From Paraconexibacter algicola (GTDB taxonomy: Bacteria; Actinomycetota; Thermoleophilia; Solirubrobacterales; Solirubrobacteraceae): a stretch of DNA of 64,000 bases. Each line of letters begins with the position of its first letter. The stretch's first letter is position 1. Shown here piece after piece: positions 1 to 7,471 of this stretch. The position numbers and the translations under genes were made by a program. Under the pieces are notes generated by a model, which saw only the letters and a program-made list of their open reading frames with translations, made no database searches and was not told the DNA's origin. Location: positions 806,001 through 870,000 of the forward strand of contig NZ_PYYB01000001.1 of the NCBI RefSeq assembly GCF_003044185.1. The letters are read 5' to 3'.

Positions 1-143
1 TCGACGAGCTCGGTCCACAGGCCGTCGTCGTAGGTGCGCGACTCGGCGGCCGCGCGGACGCGCTCGAGCGGCGAGCGCTTGGCGAGGAGATCGTGCGCGG
101 TGCGCTTGATCTCGTGCTGGTCCTCGGAGAAGTCGAAGTTCAT
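1..143 (-). CDS. acyl-CoA dehydrogenase, N-terminal fragment (cut by window edge)
   Basis: Only the first 47 residues are inside the window, starting at the ATG at 143. They begin MNFDFSEDQHEIKRTAHDLL, the standard opening of the acyl-CoA dehydrogenase N-terminal helical domain. The family oxidises acyl-CoA to trans-2-enoyl-CoA using FAD. It lies 11 bp downstream of a second acyl-CoA dehydrogenase on the same strand, so the two are probably subunits of a heteromeric enzyme or successive enzymes of one acyl or sterol side-chain degradation operon led by the TetR gene at 1298-1981. Substrate cannot be judged from the fragment. Confidence 0.8.
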   Translation of the reverse strand, partial: MNFDFSEDQHEIKRTAHDLLAKRSPLERVRAAAESRTYDDGLWTELV

Positions 144-154
144 GGTGGTGGCTC

Positions 155-1294
155 CTAGGCGGCGCGCGGGAGGCGCAGGACGCGCTCGGCGACGATGTTC
201 TTGAGGATCTCGGTGGTGCCGCCCTCGATCGAGTTGCCGCGCGAGCGCAGCAGCTCGTAGGCCCAGGGCGTGCCGGCGACGAGGGCGTCCGCGCCGACGA
301 CGTCGGCGGCGGTCTGCGCGAGCAGCTGGTTGGTCTCCGACCACAGCCACTTGGTCAGCGACCCCTCCGGCCCGGGCTGGCCGTACCTCTCGATCGTGCT
401 GAGCCCGCGGTAGGCGAGCAGCCGGAGGTTCTCGGTGCGCAGGTGCAGGTCGCCGAGGCGGTCGGCGACGACGGGGTCGTCGATCCGGCCGTTCTGCACC
501 GCGGCGGTGACGAGGTCGTCGAGCACGTTGCGCATCCGGACCTGCAGGAAGAAGCCCAGGCCGGCGCGCTCGTTCATCAGCGTGGTCAGCGCGACCTTCC
601 AGCCGTTGCCCTCACCGCCGAGGAGGTTCTCGTGCGGGATCCGGGCCTCCTCGATGAACAGCTCGTTGAACTCGGCCTCGCCGGTGATCTGGACGAGCGG
701 CCGGACCTGGATCTCGGCCTGCTCCATGTCCATGAGGAAGTAGCTGAGCCCCTTGTGCTTGGGCACGTCCTGGTCGGTGCGCGCGACGAGCATGCACCAC
801 TTCGAGTGCTGGGCACCGGAGGTCCAGACCTTCTGGCCGGTGACGACCCACTCGTCCCCGTCGCGGACGGCCTTCGTCTTGAGCGACGCGAGGTCGGACC
901 CGGCCTCGGGCTCGGAGAAGCCCTGGCACCAGATCTCCTCGGCGCTGAGGATCGGGGTGAGGTAGCGGTCCTGCTGCTCCTCCGTGCCCCAGGCCATGAT
1001 CGTCGGACCGGCGAGCAGCAGCCCGAGGACGTTCGCGGCCAGTGGCGCACGCGCACGGCCGAGCTCCTCGAAGTAGATCGCGGACTGCGTGAGCGTCGCG
1101 TCGCGGCCCCCGTAGCGGGAGGGCCAGTGGACCGCGGCCCAGCCGCCGTCGTAGAGCGTGCGCTGCCAGTCGCGACGGAACGCGTACTGCTCGTCCTCGT
1201 CGCCGTGGGGCATCTCGCCCGGATGGTGGTCGGCCAGCCAGCTGCGCAGCTCGTCGCGGAACGCGAGCTCGGCCTCGGAGAAGGTCAGGTCCAT
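155..1294 (-). CDS. acyl-CoA dehydrogenase
   Basis: A 379-residue cytoplasmic flavoenzyme of normal family length. The N-terminal alpha domain opens MDLTFSEAELAFRDELRSWL. The middle beta domain holds the FAD/substrate signature QGFSEPEAGSDLASLKT (about residues 125-140) followed by WVVTGQKVWTSGA. The C-terminal helical domain ends with GGTTEILKNIVAERVL, the usual FAD- and dimer-contacting tail. It dehydrogenates an acyl-CoA at the alpha-beta bond. It starts 3 bp after the TetR stop and is followed after 11 bp by another acyl-CoA dehydrogenase, so the three genes are one operon. Long-chain or steroid side-chain CoA esters are plausible substrates, as paired ACADs often form heterotetramers in actinobacteria, but nothing in the sequence fixes this. 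Confidence 0.9.
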   Translation of the reverse strand: MDLTFSEAELAFRDELRSWLADHHPGEMPHGDEDEQYAFRRDWQRTLYDGGWAAVHWPSRYGGRDATLTQSAIYFEELGRARAPLAANVLGLLLAGPTIMAWGTEEQQDRYLTPILSAEEIWCQGFSEPEAGSDLASLKTKAVRDGDEWVVTGQKVWTSGAQHSKWCMLVARTDQDVPKHKGLSYFLMDMEQAEIQVRPLVQITGEAEFNELFIEEARIPHENLLGGEGNGWKVALTTLMNERAGLGFFLQVRMRNVLDDLVTAAVQNGRIDDPVVADRLGDLHLRTENLRLLAYRGLSTIERYGQPGPEGSLTKWLWSETNQLLAQTAADVVGADALVAGTPWAYELLRSRGNSIEGGTTEILKNIVAERVLRLPRAA

Positions 1295-1297
1295 CGG

Positions 1298-1981
1298 TCA
1301 GGCCCTCCTGCTTGCGGGATCGGTGGAGGCCGCGCCCGTGAGGAGCGCGGCGGCGGTGCGGACGAAGCTCTCGGTGTGGCCCGGGAGGCGCTCGACGCCC
1401 TCGGCGTGCACCCGGGCGCAGATGAGCTGGTCGAGGCCGGCGCTGACGACGAACAGCTCGTCGGCGGTGAGCGCACGCAGCGACGGGTCGAGCTTGCGGG
1501 CCAGGCGGAACGCGCGCTGGTACTCGGTCGCGAACCGGCGCAGCACGCCGTCCCGCGCGATCTGCGCGGCCGGGCCGGCGGCGTGGATCTCCAGCAGGTA
1601 GGTGCGCGCGAACTGCGGCTCGTGGGCGAGCGTGCCGAGGTAGGCCGTCATGCCGCCGCGCAGGGCGCCCCGCCAGTCCGTGCTGTCGGCACCCGCTCGA
1701 GCGCCCTCGCGGACACGGGCGAGGAGGACGTCGGTGCCGTGGGCGTATGCCTCCAGGAAGCACTGCTCCTTCGCTGCGAACAGCCCGTAGAACGTGCCGC
1801 GGCTCACGCGCGCGGCGCGGACGACGTCGGCGACGGTCGCGGCGGCGTAGCCCTTCTCGGCGACGACGCGGCTGATCGCGTCGAGGATCCGTGCCCGCTG
1901 GGCGTCCTCGACGGTCGGGCCGGCGCCCCCGAGCAACGGCTCGAGGTCCGGGTGCGTCCCGACGAGACTCCCCTGCTCCAC
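1298..1981 (-). CDS. TetR/AcrR-family transcriptional regulator
   Basis: A 227-residue repressor with an N-terminal helix-turn-helix at about residues 25-75 (RARILDAISRVVAEKGYAAA, then TVADVVRAARVSRGTFYGLF), followed by a helical ligand-binding domain. The GTG at 1981 is chosen rather than the longer open frame because a good promoter (-35 TTGCGT, 17 bp, -10 TAGGGT) lies just upstream and would start the transcript at that GTG. An upstream start would lie inside the promoter. The gene heads an operon with two acyl-CoA dehydrogenases, so it most likely senses an acyl-CoA or fatty acid and represses its own operon. Confidence 0.85.
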   Translation of the reverse strand: MEQGSLVGTHPDLEPLLGGAGPTVEDAQRARILDAISRVVAEKGYAAATVADVVRAARVSRGTFYGLFAAKEQCFLEAYAHGTDVLLARVREGARAGADSTDWRGALRGGMTAYLGTLAHEPQFARTYLLEIHAAGPAAQIARDGVLRRFATEYQRAFRLARKLDPSLRALTADELFVVSAGLDQLICARVHAEGVERLPGHTESFVRTAAALLTGAASTDPASRRA

Positions 1982-1988
1982 GCCGCGT

Positions 1989-2017
1989 ACCCTAGGAGTA
2001 CACGACGTGGAACGCAA
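1989..2017 (-). promoter_or_regulatory. leaderless promoter of the TetR-ACAD operon
   Basis: On the minus strand, -35 TTGCGT (2012-2017), a 17-bp spacer and -10 TAGGGT (1989-1994). The GTG start follows after 7 nt, so the mRNA should be leaderless. An imperfect dyad, GTAC...GTAC (1987-2001), covers the -10 box and is a candidate autoregulatory operator. Confidence 0.6.
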
Positions 2018-2027
2018 GGGTACGGGG

Positions 2028-5000
2028 TCAGCCTCCGCGGGTCGACATCATCGAGGCGCCCCGCGCGAGCGGGCTGAACCCGCCACCGTCGTTGCTGATG
2101 ATGCCGCCGCCGTTGTCGCTCACCAGGCGGCTCGTCGGGACGAACGTGGTCCCGTCGTTGGCGATCAGCCCGCCGCCGTCGTTGCTGATGATGCCCCCGC
2201 CGTCGTTGCTGATGATCGCGCCGCTCTGGTTGCTGACGATGCCCCCACCGTGGTCGGAGATCAGGCCGGCGCCGTCGTTGGCGATCAGCCGCTGGGTGCC
2301 CATCGGCTGGCCGTCGGGCGCGATCACCGTCCCGTTGTCGTTGATCAGCACCCCGTCACCACGACCGATCGACACGCCCTCGGCGCGGCCGACGACGACA
2401 CCCGAGGCGTTGACGCCGGGGAGCCGCGCGAGCCCGGTCTGCGCCGGCCGCAGTGCGGGCGTCACGACCCCGCCCGACGCGGTCGCGATCGCGGGCCGGA
2501 AGCCGGCGTCGCGACTCGCGGCGACCAGCCCTGCGGTCGTCTCGGGCGGCACGCCCAGGAGCAGCCCGTACAGGCGGGCGATGTCGGCGCGCTCGGTCTC
2601 GCTGAGCCGGTTGGCCTGCGCGATCTGCGTCGCCAGCGCGTTGGCGAGCGCGGCCAGCGACTGACGCAGGACGGTCAGCGTCACCGCCTGGGCGGCCGAG
2701 AGCTGCGCGGCGCTCGCCGCGCGCACGAAGCCGCTGCCCCGCCGGACGTAGCGACTGCCGCCGACCGACGTGAACGCCTGCCGGCGCACGACCGACCCGA
2801 GGGACATCAGGTACTCCTGACGGACCTCCTCGCGCGTCGGCGCGTTGTAGCGCGCACGGCTCACGTACACGTCGTAGCTCCCGGCGCGGCGCGGCACGAA
2901 GTCGAGCACCGCGACGCCGCGCAGGTTGGCCCGCGCCCGGGCCGCCACCTCGCCGTCCGGGCCGAACACCTCGACGAGCGCGTTGTCGGCGACCGCCCCG
3001 GTGGCGGTCTCCCGCACGGCCACGGTCAGCTCGTTCCCGACGTTGCGCGTCAGCTTCGCGTCGGCACCGAGCGGGACCCGGTTGCTCCGCGTGATCCCGT
3101 CACCCTCGGAGTAGGTGACCATGAAGTCCGTGTCCGAGCGCGGTCGGGTGACGGTCAGGATCGCCTCGTAGCGCAGCGGCTTGCGGCTGGTCCGCGCGAA
3201 CCGCACCGCGGTGACGGTCGTGCGCGTCGCCCGGGCGGAGAACGCGAAGTTCACCTCGACGTCGCAGGCGAACCGGTCGAGCAGCTCGTTCGCGGCCCCC
3301 TCGACCCGGGCGCCGGGTGCGAACTCCGCGCCCTTGAGCGCCTCGGCGAGCGTCAGCGGATCGCGACCCTGCCGCGTCACGACGGCGTCCGGCGCGCAGC
3401 GCGGCCGGCCCTTGACGTCGAGCACCGGGTCCCACGCCGCGAGCTCCACGATGACCGGGGTCAGCGCGGACCCGCGGACGGTCGTCCCCGCGGCGGGCAC
3501 CTGCCGCACCGCGCGGCCGGGCCGGGCCTGGGCGGAGATCCGCCGGGCGGCCGCCTTCGTCAGCCGGGCGACCCGCAGCGTGACCGGGAGGCCCTCGGCG
3601 TTCAGCCGCGCCGACAGCGCCGCGGCGCCGAGGCCGGCGTAGGGGGCGCGCAGCAGGTCGGGCATCGTCCGCTCCACGCCGGTGTTGAGCAGCTGCAGGC
3701 TCACGGCTCCCGGAGCGGGACCGCCCCCACCGGCGGGCGGGGTCGTGCCCCCGCCGCCACCGGCGGGCGGCGCCACCAGGTCGGGGCCGAGGCCGACCAG
3801 GGCGAACCGGACCTTGCCGTTGCGCACGACACGGGCACCCGCCACCGCCACGCCGTCCGAGGTCAGGGCGACGGGCGGTCCGCCGAGCTGCGGGCCAGAG
3901 CTGCCGAGCGGCAGGGCGGTCGCACCCTCCTCGACAGCGGAGAGGGCCACCACGCCCGCGGGGTCCAGCCCGCCGTCGAGCGAGCCGTCGGCGTTGTAGC
4001 GCGCGGCCGCGAGGTACGGGAGGAAGCCGCTGGTGAACTCGCCGACGACGACGAGGTCCTCCCCGTCGAAGGCCAGGCCCGCCCAGCTGTTGGCCGCGTC
4101 GACCGGGACGCCGCTGATCGGCGAGGGCATCAGGACGACGCCGTCACCGTCGAAGCCGGTGACCGGTGCGCCGGTCGCGTCGAGTCGCGCGACGAACCCC
4201 GCGCCGCCGTTCACCGCGGAGCCGGACACGGCGACGCCACCGCCGGGCGCGACCGCGATGCGGTCGGTGAGGACCTGCCCCAGCCCGGGCACCGCCGCGG
4301 TGAACTGTCCGGCGAGGCCGGAGCTCAGGACCAGCACGTCCGCGGTCCGCGCGGCGTCGTCCTGGAGGTTGCCGAGCACGTAGATGCGGCCCGCGCCGAG
4401 GTCGGTGACGAGGTCGGTGACCCGTGGTGTCGGGTCGGCGACCGGCGTCTCGGCCGGCGCCCCGCTGACGCCGGCCTCGCTGATCGTGCGCGCGGCGACG
4501 CGGCCGGTCCCGCCGAGGTCGAACGCGACCGCGGTCACGACGCCGCCACCGGGAGCGAGGTCGATCCCCGCGGTGCTCGCCGGGTTGAGCCCGGTCGACA
4601 CGTACGCCTGGGTGGACACGCCGTCCCCGTCGAACGTCGTGTCGACCTCGCCCGCGGCGGTCAGGCGGACGACGACGTCGTGGTACTGGCCGGCGTCGGC
4701 GTAGGCGACCTGCACGTAGGTCCGCCCGTCGTCGTCCACGACGAGGCCGCCCCACTCGACGGAGAACGGGTCGGGGATGTCGTCGACGGCCGTGCCGCCG
4801 AGCAGGTCCGCGTCGATCGTGGCCACGCCGTCGCCGCTGAAGCTCGGATCGAGCACCCCCGTCCGCGTGTGCCGCGTGACGGCGATGCCGAAGCCCTCCT
4901 CGAACCCGCCGGAGACCAGGCGGCCGTCGGGGTCGACGTCGAGGTCCTTCAGCGCCCCGACGTTGTTCGCCTGACCGACGTCGGTGACCGTGACGCCGAC

Positions 5001-5132
5001 GCCGGTCGTCCCGAACCCGTTGGACAGGAAGCCCGGCGGCGCCGCGACGGCGCTCGAGGCGGTGACGGCGAACGCCGCAGCGGCCGCTGCGGCCACGCGC
5101 CGCGCGCGTGCCCTCGACGATGTGATCCCCAT
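2028..5132 (-). CDS. secreted delta-60-repeat protein with C-terminal octapeptide array
   Basis: 1034 residues. The ATG at 5132 is chosen because it gives a clean signal peptide (Arg-rich start, Ala-rich core, AVAA-PP cleavage near residue 30); the longer frame upstream is a shadow of the cupredoxin gene. Residues about 35-430 carry delta-60-type repeats (DxDPDGRLVxGG..., DPSFSGDGVATID, DTTFDGDGVSTQA), which fold as a beta-propeller-like sheet. A Pro/Gly linker (about 455-475) leads to an unassigned region with several beta-rich modules. The last about 120 residues hold eight near-copies of [LI][IV][SA][ND]xGGG. It lies 83 bp behind the copper operon on the same strand and may be its last gene. 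Function unknown; an extracellular or surface role is inferred. Confidence 0.8.
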   Translation of the reverse strand: MGITSSRARARRVAAAAAAAFAVTASSAVAAPPGFLSNGFGTTGVGVTVTDVGQANNVGALKDLDVDPDGRLVSGGFEEGFGIAVTRHTRTGVLDPSFSGDGVATIDADLLGGTAVDDIPDPFSVEWGGLVVDDDGRTYVQVAYADAGQYHDVVVRLTAAGEVDTTFDGDGVSTQAYVSTGLNPASTAGIDLAPGGGVVTAVAFDLGGTGRVAARTISEAGVSGAPAETPVADPTPRVTDLVTDLGAGRIYVLGNLQDDAARTADVLVLSSGLAGQFTAAVPGLGQVLTDRIAVAPGGGVAVSGSAVNGGAGFVARLDATGAPVTGFDGDGVVLMPSPISGVPVDAANSWAGLAFDGEDLVVVGEFTSGFLPYLAAARYNADGSLDGGLDPAGVVALSAVEEGATALPLGSSGPQLGGPPVALTSDGVAVAGARVVRNGKVRFALVGLGPDLVAPPAGGGGGTTPPAGGGGPAPGAVSLQLLNTGVERTMPDLLRAPYAGLGAAALSARLNAEGLPVTLRVARLTKAAARRISAQARPGRAVRQVPAAGTTVRGSALTPVIVELAAWDPVLDVKGRPRCAPDAVVTRQGRDPLTLAEALKGAEFAPGARVEGAANELLDRFACDVEVNFAFSARATRTTVTAVRFARTSRKPLRYEAILTVTRPRSDTDFMVTYSEGDGITRSNRVPLGADAKLTRNVGNELTVAVRETATGAVADNALVEVFGPDGEVAARARANLRGVAVLDFVPRRAGSYDVYVSRARYNAPTREEVRQEYLMSLGSVVRRQAFTSVGGSRYVRRGSGFVRAASAAQLSAAQAVTLTVLRQSLAALANALATQIAQANRLSETERADIARLYGLLLGVPPETTAGLVAASRDAGFRPAIATASGGVVTPALRPAQTGLARLPGVNASGVVVGRAEGVSIGRGDGVLINDNGTVIAPDGQPMGTQRLIANDGAGLISDHGGGIVSNQSGAIISNDGGGIISNDGGGLIANDGTTFVPTSRLVSDNGGGIISNDGGGFSPLARGASMMSTRGG
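2077..2299 (-). repeat. in-frame octapeptide array (IISNDGGG type)
   Basis: Degenerate 24-bp units encode LIANDGAG, LISDHGGG, IVSNQSGA, IISNDGGG (twice together), LIANDGTT, LVSDNGGG and IISNDGGG, with one short break (FVPTSR). The identical DNA core gtcgttgctgatgatg recurs. The array is part of the 2028-5132 gene and probably forms a small beta-solenoid or ion-binding tail. Confidence 0.7.
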
Positions 5133-5215
5133 CGGTCGAACGTAGATGATGGCGCGCGGCCGTCGCAACGATCGCCGCGCTTCCGGCCGATCGAACCCCC
5201 GCCGACCGGACCGGC

Positions 5216-5950
5216 TCAGCGCACGGTGAACGGCACGACGACGTCGCCGCTGCGGTTGTTGTCCGCATCGGCGGCGACGAGCAGCGCGCGGTAGCGCCCG
5301 GGCTTCAGCCGCGCCTTGCGCAGGACGCCGCTGAACGCGTAGTCGTTGTAGCCGACGAAGCCGTCGAAGGTCCGGGTGCCGGCCAGGCGCCAGCGGCCCC
5401 GGACGAGCTTCTCGACGTCCAGGACGATTCGGGCGCGCTCGTCGAGCTCGAACCGCAGCGTGCCGCGCGCCCGGCGCAGGACCGGGCCGCGCGCCCACCG
5501 CGCCTGCGTGAGCTCGGGGGCGCGCCGGTCGACGTTGACGACCGGCACCGGGTCCGGCGACGGCGCCTCCGGCCGCCCCGGGTTCGGGCTGACCGTCACG
5601 CGACCGCGGACGATCCCGTGGAGCTTGCAGACGAAGTCGTACACGCCAGGGCGGGTGAACTGGCCGGTGAACGTGAAGCCCGGCGGGTGGTCCGGCGCCG
5701 CGGTCCCGGGGTCGGAGTCGATCCCCGACGTGTTGCCCGCGACCGGGCCGACCGAGTGCTGCGTGTCGGGCCCGACCCAGTGCCAGGTGACCTTCTCGTT
5801 CAGGTCGATCTGGACGTCCTGGACGCTCCACTGGAAGTTCCCGATCGCGATGTTGCGGTTCGCCGCGTCGGCCGGCAGCGCCGCCCCCAGGAGGACGGCG
5901 GTGCCGGCGGCGACCGGCAGGACGCGGCGGACGGTGCGCACGGCGATCAC
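5216..5950 (-). CDS. secreted cupredoxin (plastocyanin-like) protein
   Basis: 244 residues: signal peptide (VLPVAAGTAVLLGAALPADA), a cupredoxin domain at about residues 30-120, then a C-terminal beta domain (about 150-244) of unknown type. Candidate type-1 copper ligands are the His of WHWVGPDTQHSVGP (about residue 64) and the Cys and His of FVCKLHG (about 106-109). The usual axial Met after the Cys-His pair is absent (GIVRG), so the site may be of low potential or altered. The GTG start at 5950 overlaps the multicopper oxidase stop by 4 bp (GTGA), which implies translational coupling. It is a likely electron partner of the oxidase encoded just before it. Confidence 0.8.
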   Translation of the reverse strand: MIAVRTVRRVLPVAAGTAVLLGAALPADAANRNIAIGNFQWSVQDVQIDLNEKVTWHWVGPDTQHSVGPVAGNTSGIDSDPGTAAPDHPPGFTFTGQFTRPGVYDFVCKLHGIVRGRVTVSPNPGRPEAPSPDPVPVVNVDRRAPELTQARWARGPVLRRARGTLRFELDERARIVLDVEKLVRGRWRLAGTRTFDGFVGYNDYAFSGVLRKARLKPGRYRALLVAADADNNRSGDVVVPFTVR

Positions 5951-6990
5951 GGCTCGACGATGTACCAGCCGCTCATCCCCTCGTGGAGATGGCTGAAGAC
6001 GTGGCAGTGGTAGAACCAGCGTCCGGGGTTGTCCTCGGTGAACTCGACGGTCAGGGAGTCCGCCGGGCCGAGCGTCTCGTTGTCGACGACCTTGCCCGCC
6101 GCGTTCTTCCAGCGGTGCCCGTGCAGGTGGTACGTGTGGAAGTTCACGTCCATCGCGGTGATGTGCTGCGCCACGCGCTGCCCGACCTTCGCGCGCAGCG
6201 TCGGCGTGTTGCCGGTGTAGGCGCGGCCGTTGATGCACTGGAAGCCGCGGGCCAGGCCGGAGGTGGCGGTCGTGATCTGGTGGAACACGAGGTAGTGGTC
6301 GACGTCCGGCCGGGGCGCGCCCTTCTTGCGGACGTTGATGAAGCCGAACAGGCCCTTGTAGAGCGGCATCGGGTCCATCGGGCCGTGGTCGTGGTACGGC
6401 CACACGCCCTCGGTGCCCTCCTTGCAGTCCCAGACGTACTGGAAGGTCTTGCCGGGCTGCACGAACCCGCCGGGATCGGTGAACTGCCCCTTGTAGGCGC
6501 CGTCCATCTCGGGCGTGTACTGCACGCCGTGCGGGTGCATCGTCACCGGGATCTTCAGGTCGTTGCGGAAGTTGACGACGAGCGTGTCGCCGGTCTCCGC
6601 CTCGAGCACCGGACCGGGCATCGACACGGGGCCCTTCGGAGCGCCGAAGTTCTCGGTGTACTCGCGGTAGAACCAGCCGGTGAACTTCGTGCTCCCGGTG
6701 ATCTTCTTGTTCATCATCTCGTCGCGCTTGGTCGGCACGATGTTCCATCGGGCCTTCGTCGCGACGATCCAGTACTCCCGCCGGGTCCCGCCCGGCGCCG
6801 GGGTCGGCGTCTGGGCGGGGGTGAGCGGGTTCTGCCGCGCCGAGGCGCGGACCTTCGGCGGGACCTCGATCCCGGCCGAGAGCTTCTCCAGGTCGGGCTC
6901 GGGCCCGTCGGAGGCGATCTGCTGCCCGGCGAGGGTGCAGACGAACGCGCCCGCACCCGCACCGAGGAACGCCCGGCGATCGAGGTTCAC
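5947..6990 (-). CDS. two-domain multicopper oxidase (laccase-like), Tat-exported
   Basis: 347 residues, the size of small two-domain laccases. The N-terminus LDRRAFLGAGAGAF is a Tat signal, so the enzyme is probably exported folded with copper. All four copper motifs are present: HPHG (about 151), HDH (about 199), HTYHLHGH (about 284) and HCHVFSHLHEGM (about 327), giving the trinuclear cluster and the type-1 site with its axial Met. Members oxidise phenols or metal ions (Mn, Cu, Fe) and reduce O2 to water; the two-domain forms work as trimers. The gene lies in a tight operon between two cupredoxins (9-bp gap before, 4-bp overlap after). The physiological substrate is not visible. Confidence 0.9.
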   Translation of the reverse strand: MNLDRRAFLGAGAGAFVCTLAGQQIASDGPEPDLEKLSAGIEVPPKVRASARQNPLTPAQTPTPAPGGTRREYWIVATKARWNIVPTKRDEMMNKKITGSTKFTGWFYREYTENFGAPKGPVSMPGPVLEAETGDTLVVNFRNDLKIPVTMHPHGVQYTPEMDGAYKGQFTDPGGFVQPGKTFQYVWDCKEGTEGVWPYHDHGPMDPMPLYKGLFGFINVRKKGAPRPDVDHYLVFHQITTATSGLARGFQCINGRAYTGNTPTLRAKVGQRVAQHITAMDVNFHTYHLHGHRWKNAAGKVVDNETLGPADSLTVEFTEDNPGRWFYHCHVFSHLHEGMSGWYIVEP

Positions 6991-6999
6991 GCCGCCCTC

Positions 7000-7464
7000 C
7001 TAGGAGGCCTTCTTGACGACGAGCTTCATCTTCATCGTGCCGGAGTGGAACGTGCAGTAGATCTTGTACGTCCCGGGCTTGCTGATGACCTTCTTCAGCG
7101 ACTTGCCCTTGATGTCCTTGTTCTTGGACTTGGGCCCGATCGTCACGGTGGCGCCGGTCGCGAACGGCTCGGACTGCCACTGGATCTTGCCGCCCTTGGA
7201 GTAGGCGAAGTCGTGCGTGTCCCCGATGTCGTCGGGCCACACGAACTTCACGCTGTCGCCGGCGTTGATCGTCAGCACCGGGTCACCGGCACCGTCCTTC
7301 TTGGACTTCTTCTTCGCGCCGCCCGCCGGGATGAACTCCTCGGCGCCGTGCTGGATGGAGTACGTCTTGGGTGCCGCGGCCAGGGCCGGCGCGCCGAGCG
7401 CCAGCCCCGTGATCGCGACGAGCGCCAGGGACGCGGTCCGCTTCGTGCGCTGCTCGATGCTCAT
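7000..7464 (-). CDS. secreted cupredoxin, lysine-rich
   Basis: 154 residues with a signal peptide (ALVAITGLALGAPALAAAP). A single cupredoxin domain carries His in GDTHDFAYS (about residue 83) and the C-terminal cluster YCTFHSGTMKM (about 135-145), so Cys, His and Met ligands are all present as in plastocyanin or azurin. The mature protein is strongly basic, with KKKSKKDG and KSKNKDIKGKSLKK stretches, so it may bind an anionic surface or partner. It lies 7 bp behind the beta-helix gene and 9 bp ahead of the oxidase, and probably carries electrons to or from that oxidase. Confidence 0.85.
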   Translation of the reverse strand: MSIEQRTKRTASLALVAITGLALGAPALAAAPKTYSIQHGAEEFIPAGGAKKKSKKDGAGDPVLTINAGDSVKFVWPDDIGDTHDFAYSKGGKIQWQSEPFATGATVTIGPKSKNKDIKGKSLKKVISKPGTYKIYCTFHSGTMKMKLVVKKAS

Positions 7465-7471
7465 GTGGGGT

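Noticed and set aside
2077-2299. Possible CRISPR array
   Set aside because: The repeats are 24-bp, in frame, without unique spacers, and encode a regular octapeptide.
2007-5294. Plus-strand frame of 1095 codons opposite the delta-60 gene
   Set aside because: Same shadow effect: Arg/Gly/Asp-rich product with no start context. The minus-strand product has clear repeats and a signal peptide.
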